64,000 nt of DNA from Vicinamibacterales bacterium (GTDB lineage Bacteria > Acidobacteriota > Vicinamibacteria > Vicinamibacterales > UBA8438), in NCBI GenBank assembly GCA_958296065.1, contig CATQHX010000064.1:1-64000 (forward strand), in the 5' to 3' direction. The notes below the pieces were generated by a model. That model was not told where the DNA came from, ran no database searches, and saw nothing but the letters and a program-made list of their open reading frames with translations. Numbering within the stretch: the stretch's first letter is position 1; each line of letters opens with the position of its first letter. The position numbers and the translations under genes were made by a program. This document shows, one piece after another, positions 46,660 to 55,691 of the stretch.

Positions 46660-47871
46660 ATGGCAGATCCGTCACGTGTTCGCATCTCCGGCATGCTCCA
46701 GCCGTTCGCGGTGGGCTTTGCGGCCGAGCTTGGGCGGCAAGGCTACACGCCGCGCTCCCTGCAGACGCAGTTGTATCTGATGGCCCATGTCAGCCGTTGG
46801 TTGCACGCGAAAGACCTCGACATCGCCGATTTGCCGGCACAGACGCAGCCGTTCCTGCAGGCCCGGCAGGAGGCTGGCTACAAGCAGCATCTGACGGGCA
46901 GGGCGTTGCGCCCGTTGCTGACGTACCTGCGTGATCAGGGCGCGGTCCCAGTCGCGCCGACGCCTGCCCCCGCGGGGCCTCTGGACGAAACCCTGACGCG
47001 CTACCGGCGCTACCTCACCGTCGAACGGGGTCTGGGCGAGGCGACCGCTCGTGGCTACGTCGACGCGGTCCGCCCGTTTCTGCGCTGCTACGTCTCGGCC
47101 GACGGCCTCGCACTGGACGTCGATCAACTCAGCGAGGCGGGCGTGACCGCGTTCATGGTGACGCGCTGTGCCGAGCAATCCCGTCGGGCCGCGCAATCGA
47201 CCGCGACCGCGCTGCGCTCGCTGTTGGGCTTCCTCCATGTCACCGGCGTTACCACACAATCACTGGCTGCGGCTGTTCCGTCGGTAGCTGGCCGACGATT
47301 GGCCGGGCTGCCGCCGCGTCTCGAGGCCGACCACGTCGAGCGCATGCTCGCCGTCTGCGATCGCCGGACCCTCGGAGGGCTCCGCGACTTTACGGTCATC
47401 ACCACGCTGGTCCGTCTCGGCCTGCGCGCCGCCGAAGTGGCGACCCTGCGCCTCGACGACTTGCAGTGGCGTGTTGGAGAGATCATCGTGCGCGGCAAGG
47501 GACACCGGGCCGAGCGCATGCCCCTGCCGACAGACGTGGGCGCGGCGATCTCGGCGTACCTTCGCCAGCGCCCGGCCCGCGTGCAGGGTCGCACCGTCTT
47601 CGTCCGTCTGTTCGCTCCTCTGGCACCGCTCGGTTCCACCGGCGTGACGCATATCGTGGGCGCCGCCTCGCAGCGGGCCGGCCTCGACCGCATCCACGCG
47701 CACCGGTTGCGCCATTTCGCCGCAACGCAACTGCTCAGCGCGGGCGCCCCGCTGTCCGAGGTCCAGCACTTCCTGCGTCACGCCCGACAGCAGACCACGG
47801 CGATCTACGCGAAGGTCGACCACGACGCCCTCCGTACGATCGCACGTCCGTGGCCGGGAGGTGCAGCATGA
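46660..47871 (+). CDS. RIT tyrosine recombinase A
   Basis: This 403-aa site-specific recombinase has an extra N-terminal about 110-residue SAM-like domain (LQPFAVGFAAELGRQGYTPR) before the usual core-binding domain (LDETLTRYRRYLTVERGLGE). The catalytic domain shows the first Arg (LGLRAAEVATLRLDD), HRLRHFAATQLLSAG (His and Arg) and the tyrosine nucleophile (ATTAIYAKVD-like QQTTAIYAKVD). A strong AGAGGAGG site (46647-46654) precedes the ATG. Its TGA overlaps the ATG of recombinase B. Confidence 0.9.
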   Translation: MADPSRVRISGMLQPFAVGFAAELGRQGYTPRSLQTQLYLMAHVSRWLHAKDLDIADLPAQTQPFLQARQEAGYKQHLTGRALRPLLTYLRDQGAVPVAPTPAPAGPLDETLTRYRRYLTVERGLGEATARGYVDAVRPFLRCYVSADGLALDVDQLSEAGVTAFMVTRCAEQSRRAAQSTATALRSLLGFLHVTGVTTQSLAAAVPSVAGRRLAGLPPRLEADHVERMLAVCDRRTLGGLRDFTVITTLVRLGLRAAEVATLRLDDLQWRVGEIIVRGKGHRAERMPLPTDVGAAISAYLRQRPARVQGRTVFVRLFAPLAPLGSTGVTHIVGAASQRAGLDRIHAHRLRHFAATQLLSAGAPLSEVQHFLRHARQQTTAIYAKVDHDALRTIARPWPGGAA

Positions 47872-48791
47872 CGCCCCTGCGCCGCGCCCTTGCCGACTAC
47901 TTGGCGATGCGCCGGGCACTGGGCTATCGCCTGGCGCGCGCCGAGAAGCTCCTCGCGCAATTCCTGACCTATCTCGAAGACCGCGGGGAGACCCGCCTGC
48001 GTACCGAAACCGCCCTCGCCTGGGCGACACTCCCCACCGGGACGGACCCAAGCTGGTGGACAAGCCGACTCACCCTGGTGCGCGGTTTCGCGACCTACCT
48101 GCACACGATCGACCCTGCCACACAGGTACCGCCCGTCGACCTGTTGCGGGCGCACCCCCGGCGCGCCACGCCGTACCTGTACACCGACGAGGACGTGGCG
48201 GCCCTGCTGGCCGCCGCATCGGGATTGCGCACCACGCATCGGGTGGCGACTTATCGGACCCTGATCGGTCTGCTGGTCGTGACCGGAATGCGGGTCGGCG
48301 AAGCCATCGCGCTCGATCTGCGCGACTTCGACGCCGAGCAGGGGCTGATCACCGTTCGTCAGGGCAAGCTCGGGAAATCCCGCGCCCTCCCGTTGCATCC
48401 TCCTGCCACCACCGCGGTCCAGCAGTATCTCCACCGCACGGACCGACCTGCGCCCCGGGACACCGCCGCGTTGTTCGTGTCCACCGCCGGCACCCGGCTG
48501 CTGAAGCGCAACGTCCAGCATACGTTTCTCGCCCTGGTGCGGCGCGTGGGACTTCGGCCGCACACTGCCGCCTGTCGGCCACGGCTGCACGATATTCGTC
48601 ATCGGTTCGCAGTGTCTACGCTGCTCGATGCCTATCGCCAGGGCCACGACCCGGAGGCGCGACTCGGACTGCTGGCCACCTATCTCGGACATGGCGACCC
48701 CAAGTCCACCTACTGGTATCTGTCGGCGGCGCCGGAGCTGATGCAGTTGGCCGCCGACCGCCTCGAACGCCGTCCGGGAGGCTCGGCATGA
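47868..48791 (+). CDS. RIT tyrosine recombinase B
   Basis: This 307-aa recombinase starts MTPLRRALADYLAMRRALGY, the pattern shared with the truncated second gene of the other RIT relic (29190). Catalytic signatures are GMRVGEAIALDLRDFD, LHDIRHRFAVSTLL, YLGHGDPKSTYWYLSAAPE (Tyr). It overlaps recombinase A at its start and recombinase C at its end, both as ATGA, so all three are translationally coupled. The frame is intact. Confidence 0.9.
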   Translation: MTPLRRALADYLAMRRALGYRLARAEKLLAQFLTYLEDRGETRLRTETALAWATLPTGTDPSWWTSRLTLVRGFATYLHTIDPATQVPPVDLLRAHPRRATPYLYTDEDVAALLAAASGLRTTHRVATYRTLIGLLVVTGMRVGEAIALDLRDFDAEQGLITVRQGKLGKSRALPLHPPATTAVQQYLHRTDRPAPRDTAALFVSTAGTRLLKRNVQHTFLALVRRVGLRPHTAACRPRLHDIRHRFAVSTLLDAYRQGHDPEARLGLLATYLGHGDPKSTYWYLSAAPELMQLAADRLERRPGGSA

Positions 48792-49776
48792 GCGCCCTGG
48801 CCCCCACGCTCCAGGCGTTCTTTACGGAGCGGCTCGTTCAGCAGCACCACGCCAGCCCGCACACCATCGCCGCGTACCGAGATGCCTGGCCGCTGCTACT
48901 CCGCTTCGCGGCGACTCACCTCGCCAAAGTGCCGTCGCAACTCGAAATCAGCGACCTCGACGCGCCGCTCATCGGGCGGTTCCTCGCGCACCTCGAGCAT
49001 GACCGCGCGAACACCGTCCACACCCGCAACGCACGGCTGTCGGCCGTTCACGCCCTGTTCCGCTACGCCGCGCTGGAGCATCCCGAGCAGGCGGCCGTAA
49101 TTGCCCGCGTGCTCGCGATTCCGCGCAAACGCGGCCCGCGCCGGCTCGTGACTTTCCCTCCGATGTCGAAGTCGACGCCCTGCTCGCCGCGCCCGACCGC
49201 GCCACGTGGACCGGCCGCCGCGATCACACGCTCCTCGCGCTCGCGATCCAGACGGGCCTGCGCGTCTCCGAACTCACCGGCCTGCGGAGCGTGGACCTGC
49301 ACCTCGCCCGCGGTGGGCACGTCAACTGTCTCGGGAAAGGGCGCAAGCAGCGAATCACGCCGCTCACCAAACCGATGGCCGCAGCCCTGCGGACGTGGCT
49401 CACCGAGCGCGCCGGCGTACCAGACGCGCCGCTCTTTCCCACGCGGACGGGCCAACCGCTCAGCCGCGACGCCATAGCGCAGCGCCTCGCGACGCACGTG
49501 GCCAAGGCCGCGCACGCCTGTCCTTCCCTCGGGAAAAAGACCGTCACCCCGCACACGCTTCGCCACACCGCCGCCATGCGGCTGCTGCACGCCGGCGTCG
49601 ACACCGCCGTCATCGCCCTGTGGCTCGGACACGAGAACGTCGACACGACCAACATCTACATCCATGCCGACCTCGCCCTGAAAGAACGCGCGATCGACCG
49701 AACCACTCCTGCTCACGTCCGCGCCGGTCGCTATCGCCCCCCCGACCCGCTCCTGGCCTTTCTCGAAGGGCTGTGA
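48788..49776 (+). pseudogene. RIT tyrosine recombinase C with one frameshift
   Basis: ATG 48788 gives the core-binding domain (FTERLVQQHHASPHTIAAY). Near 49155 (RLVTF, before SDVEVDALL) the frame shifts by one base. The second frame carries TGLRVSELTGLRSVDLH, TPHTLRHTAAMRLLH, WLGHENVDTTNIYIHADLA and the stop at 49774-49776, which lies inside the right terminal repeat. Corrected length would be about 329 aa. If the indel is real, the trio is inactive; a sequencing error is possible. Confidence 0.8.
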
Positions 49777-49840
49777 TTATGCCGACCACATCGGCGCAGA
49801 TGCCGCTTGCAGCGGCGTCTGTGCCGACATCGGCATAATC
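49775..49840. repeat. right RIT terminal site pair
   Basis: GATTATGCCGAC (49775-49786) and ATCGGCATAATC (49829-49840) are inverted copies with one mismatch. This matches in design and orientation the left-end pair, and the stop codon of recombinase C overlaps the first copy. The outermost bases (to 49854) repeat the left end in inverse orientation. Confidence 0.6.
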
Positions 49841-49854
49841 CGGATGTCGGCATA

Positions 49855-50840
49855 CTGCTGCAGACAAGTTTGGTGCTCGCCGTGGATGTAACGGCGATAG
49901 ACCACCCACCCGTCGCGCACGAGCACGCCGTCGAAGTCGGCTCCGAGGACCGCTTGCGCGTCGTCGAATCCGCGGCCCGCGCAGATGGCGTAGACGGTCG
50001 TCGTCGGGGTGACGGCCGCCCACAGCCAGTGGCTGCGGGCGCCGACGCGCCAACCGGTCTCATCGGCCGTGACCACCGGCGCGTTGCGGACCTGCTCGCG
50101 CAACTCCTCGTAGGCCGGCCGCGCGTCGCGGGCCGCACGATGCAGCAGATGCGCGAGGCCCCCCGGCGTCACCTGCAGGCCGAAGCGGGTCTGCAGCAGG
50201 TCGGCGACCTTGGCCAGCGGCAGGCCGCCGCGCGTGTGCAACTCAACGACCAGCGCGACCACGCCGGGGCCGAGTTGTGCGCGGGCGGCCCCCAACGCGT
50301 CGGAGGTCTGCAGCGCGTGGCGGCCCTGGATGCGCCGCCGACACTGCGAGCAGTGGCCGACCTCGATGTCGAAGCGGCGCGCCACGGGGCGCACCGGGGG
50401 AAGGTCTTCCTGATACTGCGTCGCCCCGCCGGTCACTTCGACCGCGCCGCCGCAGTCCGGACACCGCGTCGGCGCCGGCGCCGCCAAGGCCTCGTCGACG
50501 TGCGCCGGGCACGCCCGGCGTCCCTGCCGGCCATAACGCGTACCGGGCCGTCGGCCGGGACGACCGCCGCGACCCTGTGGCCGCTTCTTGGCGAAAGGTG
50601 CGGCTTGCCGGCGTCCCGCCCGGCGCTCGGTCGCCAACTGCTGTTTCAGGTGCTCGTTCTCGCGCTCCAGCCGCTCGATCCGGCGCTGCAGGTGGCCGTT
50701 CTCACGGTGTACCCCTTTGTGGCGCGTCAGATCGTCACGCAGCCGCCCGGGCGCGTATGCGGCGCAGCAGGCCCACGCCCCTTTTCTATCGGCGCGGCAC
50801 GCCAGAACCTTTACCCCATCACGTGGATTTTTCGCCCGGA
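49855..50840 (-). pseudogene. second IS66 transposase (TnpC), 5' part, cut by the RIT element
   Basis: Read on the minus strand: a leucine-zipper region (RRIERLERENEHLKQQLATE), a zinc-finger part (CPDCGG...CSQCRRR), TADETGWRVGARSHWLW and VLVRDGWVVYRRY, then EHQTCL, after which the RIT end begins (QQYADIRIMP). It is clearly related to, but not a copy of, the left IS66 fragment: residues differ throughout. The exact start is unclear because no good start codon precedes the zipper. Its outer end at about 50840 abuts a truncated nuclease gene. Confidence 0.7.
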
Positions 50841-50854
50841 CCCGGTAAATGAAG

Positions 50855-51387
50855 ACAAGCCGTGGAAGGTCAGCAACGAGATATTCATGCCGGTATTCTC
50901 GGCCAGGAACCTCACCATCCGCTCCGTCATGTCGTCAGCCCCCAAGCCGATCAGGACCAGGCGTATGCGGCCTGAGGGAGTGGAGGCTCTGGCCTTCGGT
51001 GTTCTCGCTGTACCACTCCTCGAAGTCCTCTATCTGCTCGATACCACCCACGCCGGAGTTGGCGGCGATGTGCTCGGCCAATGTGACGTCGGTCTTGGTG
51101 TCCAGGTCGGAGGCGTAGTCGATAATCTGCGCAACGGCGTCCCGTGACAGCGTACCGCGCTTCAACTCGAACACGACCAGCCTGCCGTCCTCATCCACTC
51201 CGAGCAGATCGAGCGGCCCACCGTCCGTGGGCGTCTGCCTGCCGACGAGCCTGAGTCCCGGAATCAGCAGATCGGGGTTCCTGACGAGAGTTTCCTCCAG
51301 CAGTGATTCGGTGTCCGTCTGGCCCTTCGACGCCAAGGGCACGACGTTCGAGTCACCATCGAGCGCCCAAATCTTCACTTCATCCAT
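50855..51387 (-). pseudogene. NucS/DUF91-like nuclease, frameshifted and truncated
   Basis: From ATG 51387 (MDEVKIWALDG) the protein carries ESLLEETLVRNPDLLIPGLR, then the PD-(D/E)XK core GGPLDLLGVDEDGRLVVFEL followed by K, and QIIDYASDL, as in NucS-type endonucleases. After HSLRP the frame shifts by one base. The other frame continues RLVLIGLGADDMTERMVRFL and NISLLTFHGL, then is lost at the IS66 end near 50855. A second relic of the same family lies at 57019-57226. Confidence 0.65.
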
Positions 51388-51508
51388 AGCAGTGCTCTTC
51401 GCCCCGACCGAGCCGAGAATCCATCCGGCCCCCTCCCGCAAACAACCCGCGTAGGTCTGAGCCGGTTCGCCGATCCTCTGCACACTACCTCATGCAGAGG
51501 AGGGACCG

Positions 51509-52156
51509 ATGAATTCTCGACTGTCGCTCGTGCTCGTCATCGGGTTGGCAACTGTAACGCCAGCCGTCGCTCAGCAGGCCGCCGACCTGCCGCGCTACGA
51601 GCTCGCAATGGGGTTCGCCCCGTTCTTCCGGGCTGATGAGGGCGCCGAGGCGACCCAGGCGCCGAGTGCGTGGATCACGCTCCCGGTGGGCAGACTGGGC
51701 GTCCAGATCGACTACCTGCGGAACGTGCGCAGCCAATCGCTCTACTACCTCGGCTACGGTCACACGGACGACCAGGGCCGGGAGATACGCTGCAACGTCG
51801 CCCGCGCGGACTTCGATGTCGAGCAGCTGGTGAGCTCCGCGATCCGGTGGCCGTTTCCGGGACTCGGCGGGAGAAGCTACCTGCTAATCGGAGGGGCCTG
51901 GCAGTACTACAGGCGGCGCCCGTGTGTGGCGATTTCGCCGGGTGACAGGCCGGAGCATGGCGCACGTGTGGACTTTCCGCCCGGCTTCGAGTGTTCCCGC
52001 TCGCCAGTCGTCAAGAGCCGCATCCATGCTGCTCCTCTGTACGGCGTGGGGGTAGATCTCCCGTTGGGGTCCCGGTTCTTCGGGAGCGTGCAGTATCGCG
52101 CGCGGTGGCTTCCATCCCTGGGCGAACTACGGGTCGGAGCAGGAATCCGTTTCTGA
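51509..52156 (+). CDS. outer-membrane beta-barrel protein
   Basis: This 215-aa protein has a Sec signal peptide (MNSRLSLVLVIGLATVTPAV, cleavage after AVA/Q). It then has alternating strands with aromatic ends (YELAMGFAPFF, RLGVQIDYLRNV, SYLLIGGAWQYY, FFGSVQYRARWLPSLGELRV) and a terminal GAGIRF, where the final Phe is the usual barrel-assembly signal. It has a perfect AGGAGG site. The 17 bases up to its ATG are identical to those in front of the barrel gene at 56291. Function is unknown; probably a small channel or structural barrel. Confidence 0.75.
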   Translation: MNSRLSLVLVIGLATVTPAVAQQAADLPRYELAMGFAPFFRADEGAEATQAPSAWITLPVGRLGVQIDYLRNVRSQSLYYLGYGHTDDQGREIRCNVARADFDVEQLVSSAIRWPFPGLGGRSYLLIGGAWQYYRRRPCVAISPGDRPEHGARVDFPPGFECSRSPVVKSRIHAAPLYGVGVDLPLGSRFFGSVQYRARWLPSLGELRVGAGIRF

Positions 52157-52284
52157 CCGGGCGTCGATCCTGACGAGGACTTCGTGGCGTCGGAACCCCC
52201 AGCCCCGGCGCGGACAGTATCTGGGAGACCGATGACGACTCCCCGCGCAATTGGTGACGCTGCCGAAATACCACGGGCGTCGGG

Positions 52285-52760
52285 TCAAGTCGGTGCGTTG
52301 AGTAGAGCCGTGCGCGTGTAGCCTATGTTCCGGGGCAACTCGACGGTCGCCGCGCCTTCGCCGTCGCCGGCCCGCATGAACGGGTACGCTGGATGGTCGC
52401 GCGTCACCGGTGCGATCCCGTGCGCTCGAGCCTCCGCGCAACTGACGCGGCCGTTCCGGTTGTCGTCCCACGCGGCGATCGCCTCGGGAACGCGAACCGC
52501 GGGCGAGGCCGTGGCCGGAACCTCGCCACGTGCGAACGTAATCAACTCCGTCGAGGCGCAACCCGCCAGCACTTGGTCCAGCGCGTCCGCCTCGCGCCGA
52601 TCGATGGTCAAACCATATCGCTGTCGGACCGCGATCACCCGGGCCGCGAACCAGCAGCGGTTCTGCGCCGGCTGCCACTCGGCAGCATCCCGGTCGACCC
52701 TCTCGTAGCGATTCACGCGGGATGCGGTCGATGGTGCTGGCGGCGCCGAAACGACTCCCA
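52285..52760 (-). pseudogene. HNH (DUF1524/GmrSD-like) nuclease C-terminus fused to an Excalibur motif
   Basis: The segment DRDAAEWQPAQNRCWFAARV and YGLTIDRREADALDQVLAGC matches the end of DUF1524 HNH nucleases. It is followed by WDDNRNGRVSCAEARAHGIA and a degenerate Excalibur calcium-binding-like motif (HPAYPFMRAGDGEG, normally DGDGDGVVCE). The catalytic HNH half is missing, and the N-terminal about 30 residues of the open frame look unrelated. Probably a relic, although the frame is open. Confidence 0.5.
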
Positions 52761-52914
52761 GCCGGCGCGAAGCGTCAGTCGCATGGTACGGTGGCGGGGT
52801 CATGGATCGGACGCTCCTCGTCGGTGTGGCGATCGGCGTGGTTCTAGCGCTGTCGTCGTGCCTGTCGGACTGCTATCGCCAATCAGCTTGGTCATTGCGT
52901 CCACCGCTCCGCCG

Positions 52915-53655
52915 GGCCAGCCGGCGCAGGGCTGCTGCTCAGGCCGACGAACAACCCGTTGCTGGAAGCCGTCGACGTCTTGCGCAACGCCGCCAAGGCG
53001 CGACCGACCGGCTTCCTCCGGCCGAATTCGAAGTGGAGCAGGCTGCTTCGCACCCAACCCGACCACCGCCTGTGGGAAACGGCGGTGTTGTTCCACCTGC
53101 GCGATGCGTTCCGCGCCGGCGACCTCTGGCTGGCACGGTCGCGCCGGCGACGAGGTCGCCGGCCCCGTCCGGCACGGCGGCTGCGGTCCTTTCGATGCGG
53201 AGCATGCCCTGGCTCGCGGAGAGCAAGGGCGCGCTGGACTACGGTGTGCGGAGGCTGGACGTCCTGCGGACTGGCCGGGAGATCACGAGGACGCCCACGC
53301 GCTCTTTCACCTGGGTCACCCGGAACGGCCGCATCTGACCGACGCACTGCAGCGGCAGGAGCACGGTGAGCGCCGCGCGCAGCAGCGCGTTCCAGCCGTC
53401 GCCGCCAATAGACCAGCGAACCCCGTCCGGGGCAATCAGCGCGACCCGCGGCCAAGCCGCCGGCGACGGATACGCCGACCCGGAACCCCCGTAGACTTGG
53501 GGGATGAGCCGAACGATCCTGCTGTCTTCGCTAGGCAGAAGGTCGACCTCGATACTCCGGCCGAATTCCTGACCCACGTCTCGCCGCTCGGGTGGGAACA
53601 CATCAACCTGACCGGAGAATACCGGTGGCCGGGTGCCGGCCCGCGCCCAACGTGA
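52915..53655 (+). pseudogene. Tn3-family transposase remnants
   Basis: Two pieces of TnpA are visible. The first, near 52930-53170, includes NNPLLEAVDVLRNAAKARPT and WETAVLFHLRDAFRAGDLWL, from the central region. The last is the very C-terminus (about 53505-53655), THVSPLGWEHINLTGEYRW, ending at the TGA at 53653-53655. The DDE core between them has been deleted. Frames differ between the pieces. No resolvase or terminal repeat was found. Confidence 0.6.
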
Positions 53656-53749
53656 CGACACTTAACGTAGGATTTGCCCCCTCCCGCAAACAACCCGCAC
53701 TCGGGACGAGATCAGCAGATCCTGCCGGGCTCGACCGCGACGGCCGACT

Positions 53750-53989
53750 ACCTGTTTGCTTGAGTACTGGATCGTCGATCCGATGGCCGAGACCGTCGGC
53801 GTCCATCGGCAACGGGATGGCAGGCTCGAACTCGCCGAGAGCTTCGGTCGCCCGGACACCCTCCGGACGGCCGTGCTCGAGGGCCTGCAGCTCCAGGTCG
53901 AGGACGTCTTCAACGAGGTCGGCCGGCGCGGCAGTGCCGCCTGCGGCTCGAATCGAGCCGCTGCGCTGAAAGCAGCCCCCCAGGGTCCG
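53750..53989 (+). pseudogene. Uma2-family nuclease, C-terminal relic (repeat copy 1)
   Basis: The frame LLEYWIVDPMAETVGVHRQR, then DGRLELAESFGRPDT and TAVLEGLQLQVEDVFNE, is the C-terminal part of a Uma2 PD-(D/E)XK nuclease. The catalytic N-terminal part is absent. Its last 123 bp (53867-53989) recur at 54289-54411 with a few differences. Confidence 0.55.
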
Positions 53990-54018
53990 ATAACCGAGGT
54001 AGGATCGAGGGAACAACG

Positions 54019-54183
54019 ATGGAAGCAACGGCAATCGAAGTTTTCACCGCCGGAGGCGTGCTGCTCGCCAACGTCTGGCTCTGGATTCTGAACGGGAAAT
54101 TCGACCGTCTCAAGGGACGGCTCGACGCCGTCGAGACAGCCCACAACACCCACGTAAACGTACCCGGACTGCACCGGGGATAA
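54019..54183 (+). CDS. 54-aa single-pass membrane peptide
   Basis: An ATG at 54019 preceded by GAGGGAACAACG encodes MEATAIEVFTAGGVLLANVW, a hydrophobic helix of about 18 residues (ending WLWILNG), then a basic amphipathic helix (KFDRLKGRLDAVETA) that could form a coiled coil, with a TAA stop at 54181-54183. It lies between two Uma2 C-terminal repeats. It resembles small orphan inner-membrane peptides found beside Uma2 genes. Function is unknown. Confidence 0.5.
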   Translation: MEATAIEVFTAGGVLLANVWLWILNGKFDRLKGRLDAVETAHNTHVNVPGLHRG

Positions 54184-54288
54184 GAGCGGTCGACCGCGGT
54201 CGATCGCGATCCGCCGCGCGCGCCGCCTCGAGCGCCTGGTAGACTTCGCCCTCCGCTCCGGTTCCAGAGAGACCCGCACCCTTCGGGG

Positions 54289-54411
54289 ACGGCCGTGCTC
54301 GAGGGCCTGCAGATCCAGGTCGAGGACGTCTTCAACGAGACCGGCCGGCGCGCCAGGTACCGCCTGCAGCTCGATCGAGCCGCGGCGCTGAAAACAGCCC
54401 GCCAGGGTCCG
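54289..54411 (+). repeat. second copy of the 123-bp Uma2 3'-end repeat
   Basis: 54289-54411 repeats 53867-53989 in direct orientation, 422 bp apart, with roughly one difference in eight bases. It encodes TAVLEGLQIQVEDVFNE again. It ends with the same bases CAGGGTCCG, so the repeat extends beyond the coding region, which points to duplication of DNA rather than two independent Uma2 genes. Confidence 0.7.
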
Positions 54412-54516
54412 ACAAACGGATCTTCGGTAAACCCGGTCGGGCCAATGTTTCCGGGTGTTTTCCCCGGTATCGTAAATTTCATGGTGACGTCGCCGCGCCG
54501 GTGATCACGACCTGCG

Positions 54517-55115
54517 CGCGAGTGGATCGGCGGCCGCCTCCCCGCTCCCTTCCTTGTCCACGGCCGCGACGAACTCTACCGCCCCGACATCGTCCTCTGG
54601 ATGGAACTGCCCGACCAGTCTGGTCGTGGGCCAGGCGGTCCTTGACCCCGGCAACAACCACGGCGCCGTCGCGCGCATCCTGCGAAGCGGGCTCGTCAAC
54701 CCCACCGTCGGCGAGCCCAGACTCCCCGACGCCATTCGCATCGCCGACCACAACCTCGCCGACGAAGTGCGCGCCGAAGTCGCCGCAACCATTCCCGTCT
54801 CCGTCGCGCCGACCCCCGAGCTCGACGACTTGTTCCAGGTCCTCGTCGCTTCGATGCCCGCCCCCGGCGAGAACAAGCCCAGCTACTTCGCACACGGACG
54901 CGTCGCGCCCGAACTCGTCGAGAAGCTGTTCGCCGCCAGCGATTCCCTCTTCGCCATCACCCCCTGGACCCTCGCCGACGACAACCAGATCCTGCGCCTC
55001 GACATCCCCGCACTCGGCGTCGACGGCGCCTGCCTCTCGATCATTGTGGGGGCCCTGCCGCCAGGCGATCTCGCGCCGGTCGGCCTCGAAAAAGCTGGCG
55101 TCGCGAGTCAGACGG
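54517..55115 (+). pseudogene. conserved hypothetical protein, frameshifted
   Basis: The first frame (REWIGGRLPAPFLVHGRDEL, YRPDIVLWMELPDQ) and, after an indel near 54615, a second frame (LVVGQAVLDPGNNHGAVARI, DEVRAEVAATIPVSVAPTPE, DSLFAITPWTLADDNQILRL) form one protein of about 195 residues. I recognise it only as an uncharacterised family. The end, after VGALPPGDLAPVGLEKAGV, is unclear. Confidence 0.45.
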
Positions 55116-55153
55116 GGCGGAAGACATCGTGGTCGGAGGCCGGCACAATTCCG

Positions 55154-55480
55154 TCAAGAAGAAACACCGATGTCCACCTCTGGCTCCGCCAGGAGTGCTT
55201 CGACCGCCATCTGCGCTCCATCGAGCGTCCAGTCGGCGACGCGCTGCGCGTCGGGAAGAGAGACGACCGTGTGCCGCGGAGCGGCCAGCGCCGCGATCTC
55301 CTTCCTCGAAGCTCTCCCGCAGCAGCGCATTGAGCTCCCACGCCCATCGAAGACCGCGACTACCTTGCATGGGTCGCAGGTCATCTGCGCTTGTGCCGGG
55401 AGACCGAGCAGCGGGGCCGCCAGGAGCAAGACGCCTGCGATTCGGTGTGCTTCACCTGCGGCAATCAGAGCCGATTCCCT
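55154..55480 (-). CDS. small exported protein of unknown function, possibly decayed
   Basis: The minus-strand frame has a signal-peptide-like stretch (AHRIAGVLLLAAPLLGLPAQ) and a short cysteine-containing mature part (MTCDPCKVVAVFDGRGSSMR), then ALAAPRHTVVSLPDAQRVAD and DGAQMAVEALLAEPEV to the stop at 55154. FDGRGSSMR is reminiscent of the metal site of VWA domains but is not the canonical DxSxS. The start codon is uncertain, and a frameshift in the middle is possible. Confidence 0.35.
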   Translation of the reverse strand, partial: RESALIAAGEAHRIAGVLLLAAPLLGLPAQAQMTCDPCKVVAVFDGRGSSMRCCGRASRKEIAALAAPRHTVVSLPDAQRVADWTLDGAQMAVEALLAEPEVDIGVSS

Positions 55481-55691
55481 CCGGCCGTCCCCGGAGCGGC
55501 CGATTGCTTTGGTCTCCGGACAGCCGGAAACTACGCGGCACCCACCGCGCCCGACGAGGTGGCGCCTCGGCGGTGCAGGCCGAAACCCTGGGCGGATCAA
55601 CTCGCGGCCGTGGGTGACTTAGCCCATCGGCGGCAGCGTCCCCGCCCACTTCTACCCGTAGCGGCGCGGCCTCGTCCAGTTCAGGCGGAGT

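Larger units (their letters stand above)
46522..49854 (+). mobile_element. recombinase-in-trio (RIT) element
   Basis: Three overlapping tyrosine recombinase genes on one strand are enclosed by inverted ends. Each outer end reads TATGCCGA(T/C)ATCCGGATTA and continues GCCGATGTC. A 12-bp site (GATTATGCCGAT or GATTATGCCGAC) is repeated in inverse orientation about 45 bp apart at each end. The length of about 3.3 kb and the three-gene order match described RIT elements. Both flanks are 5' parts of IS66 transposase genes broken at the same codon. Confidence 0.8.

Noticed and set aside
53867-54411. CRISPR-like direct repeats
   Set aside because: Only two long, diverged copies encoding a Uma2 end; no short regularly spaced repeats occur anywhere in the window.
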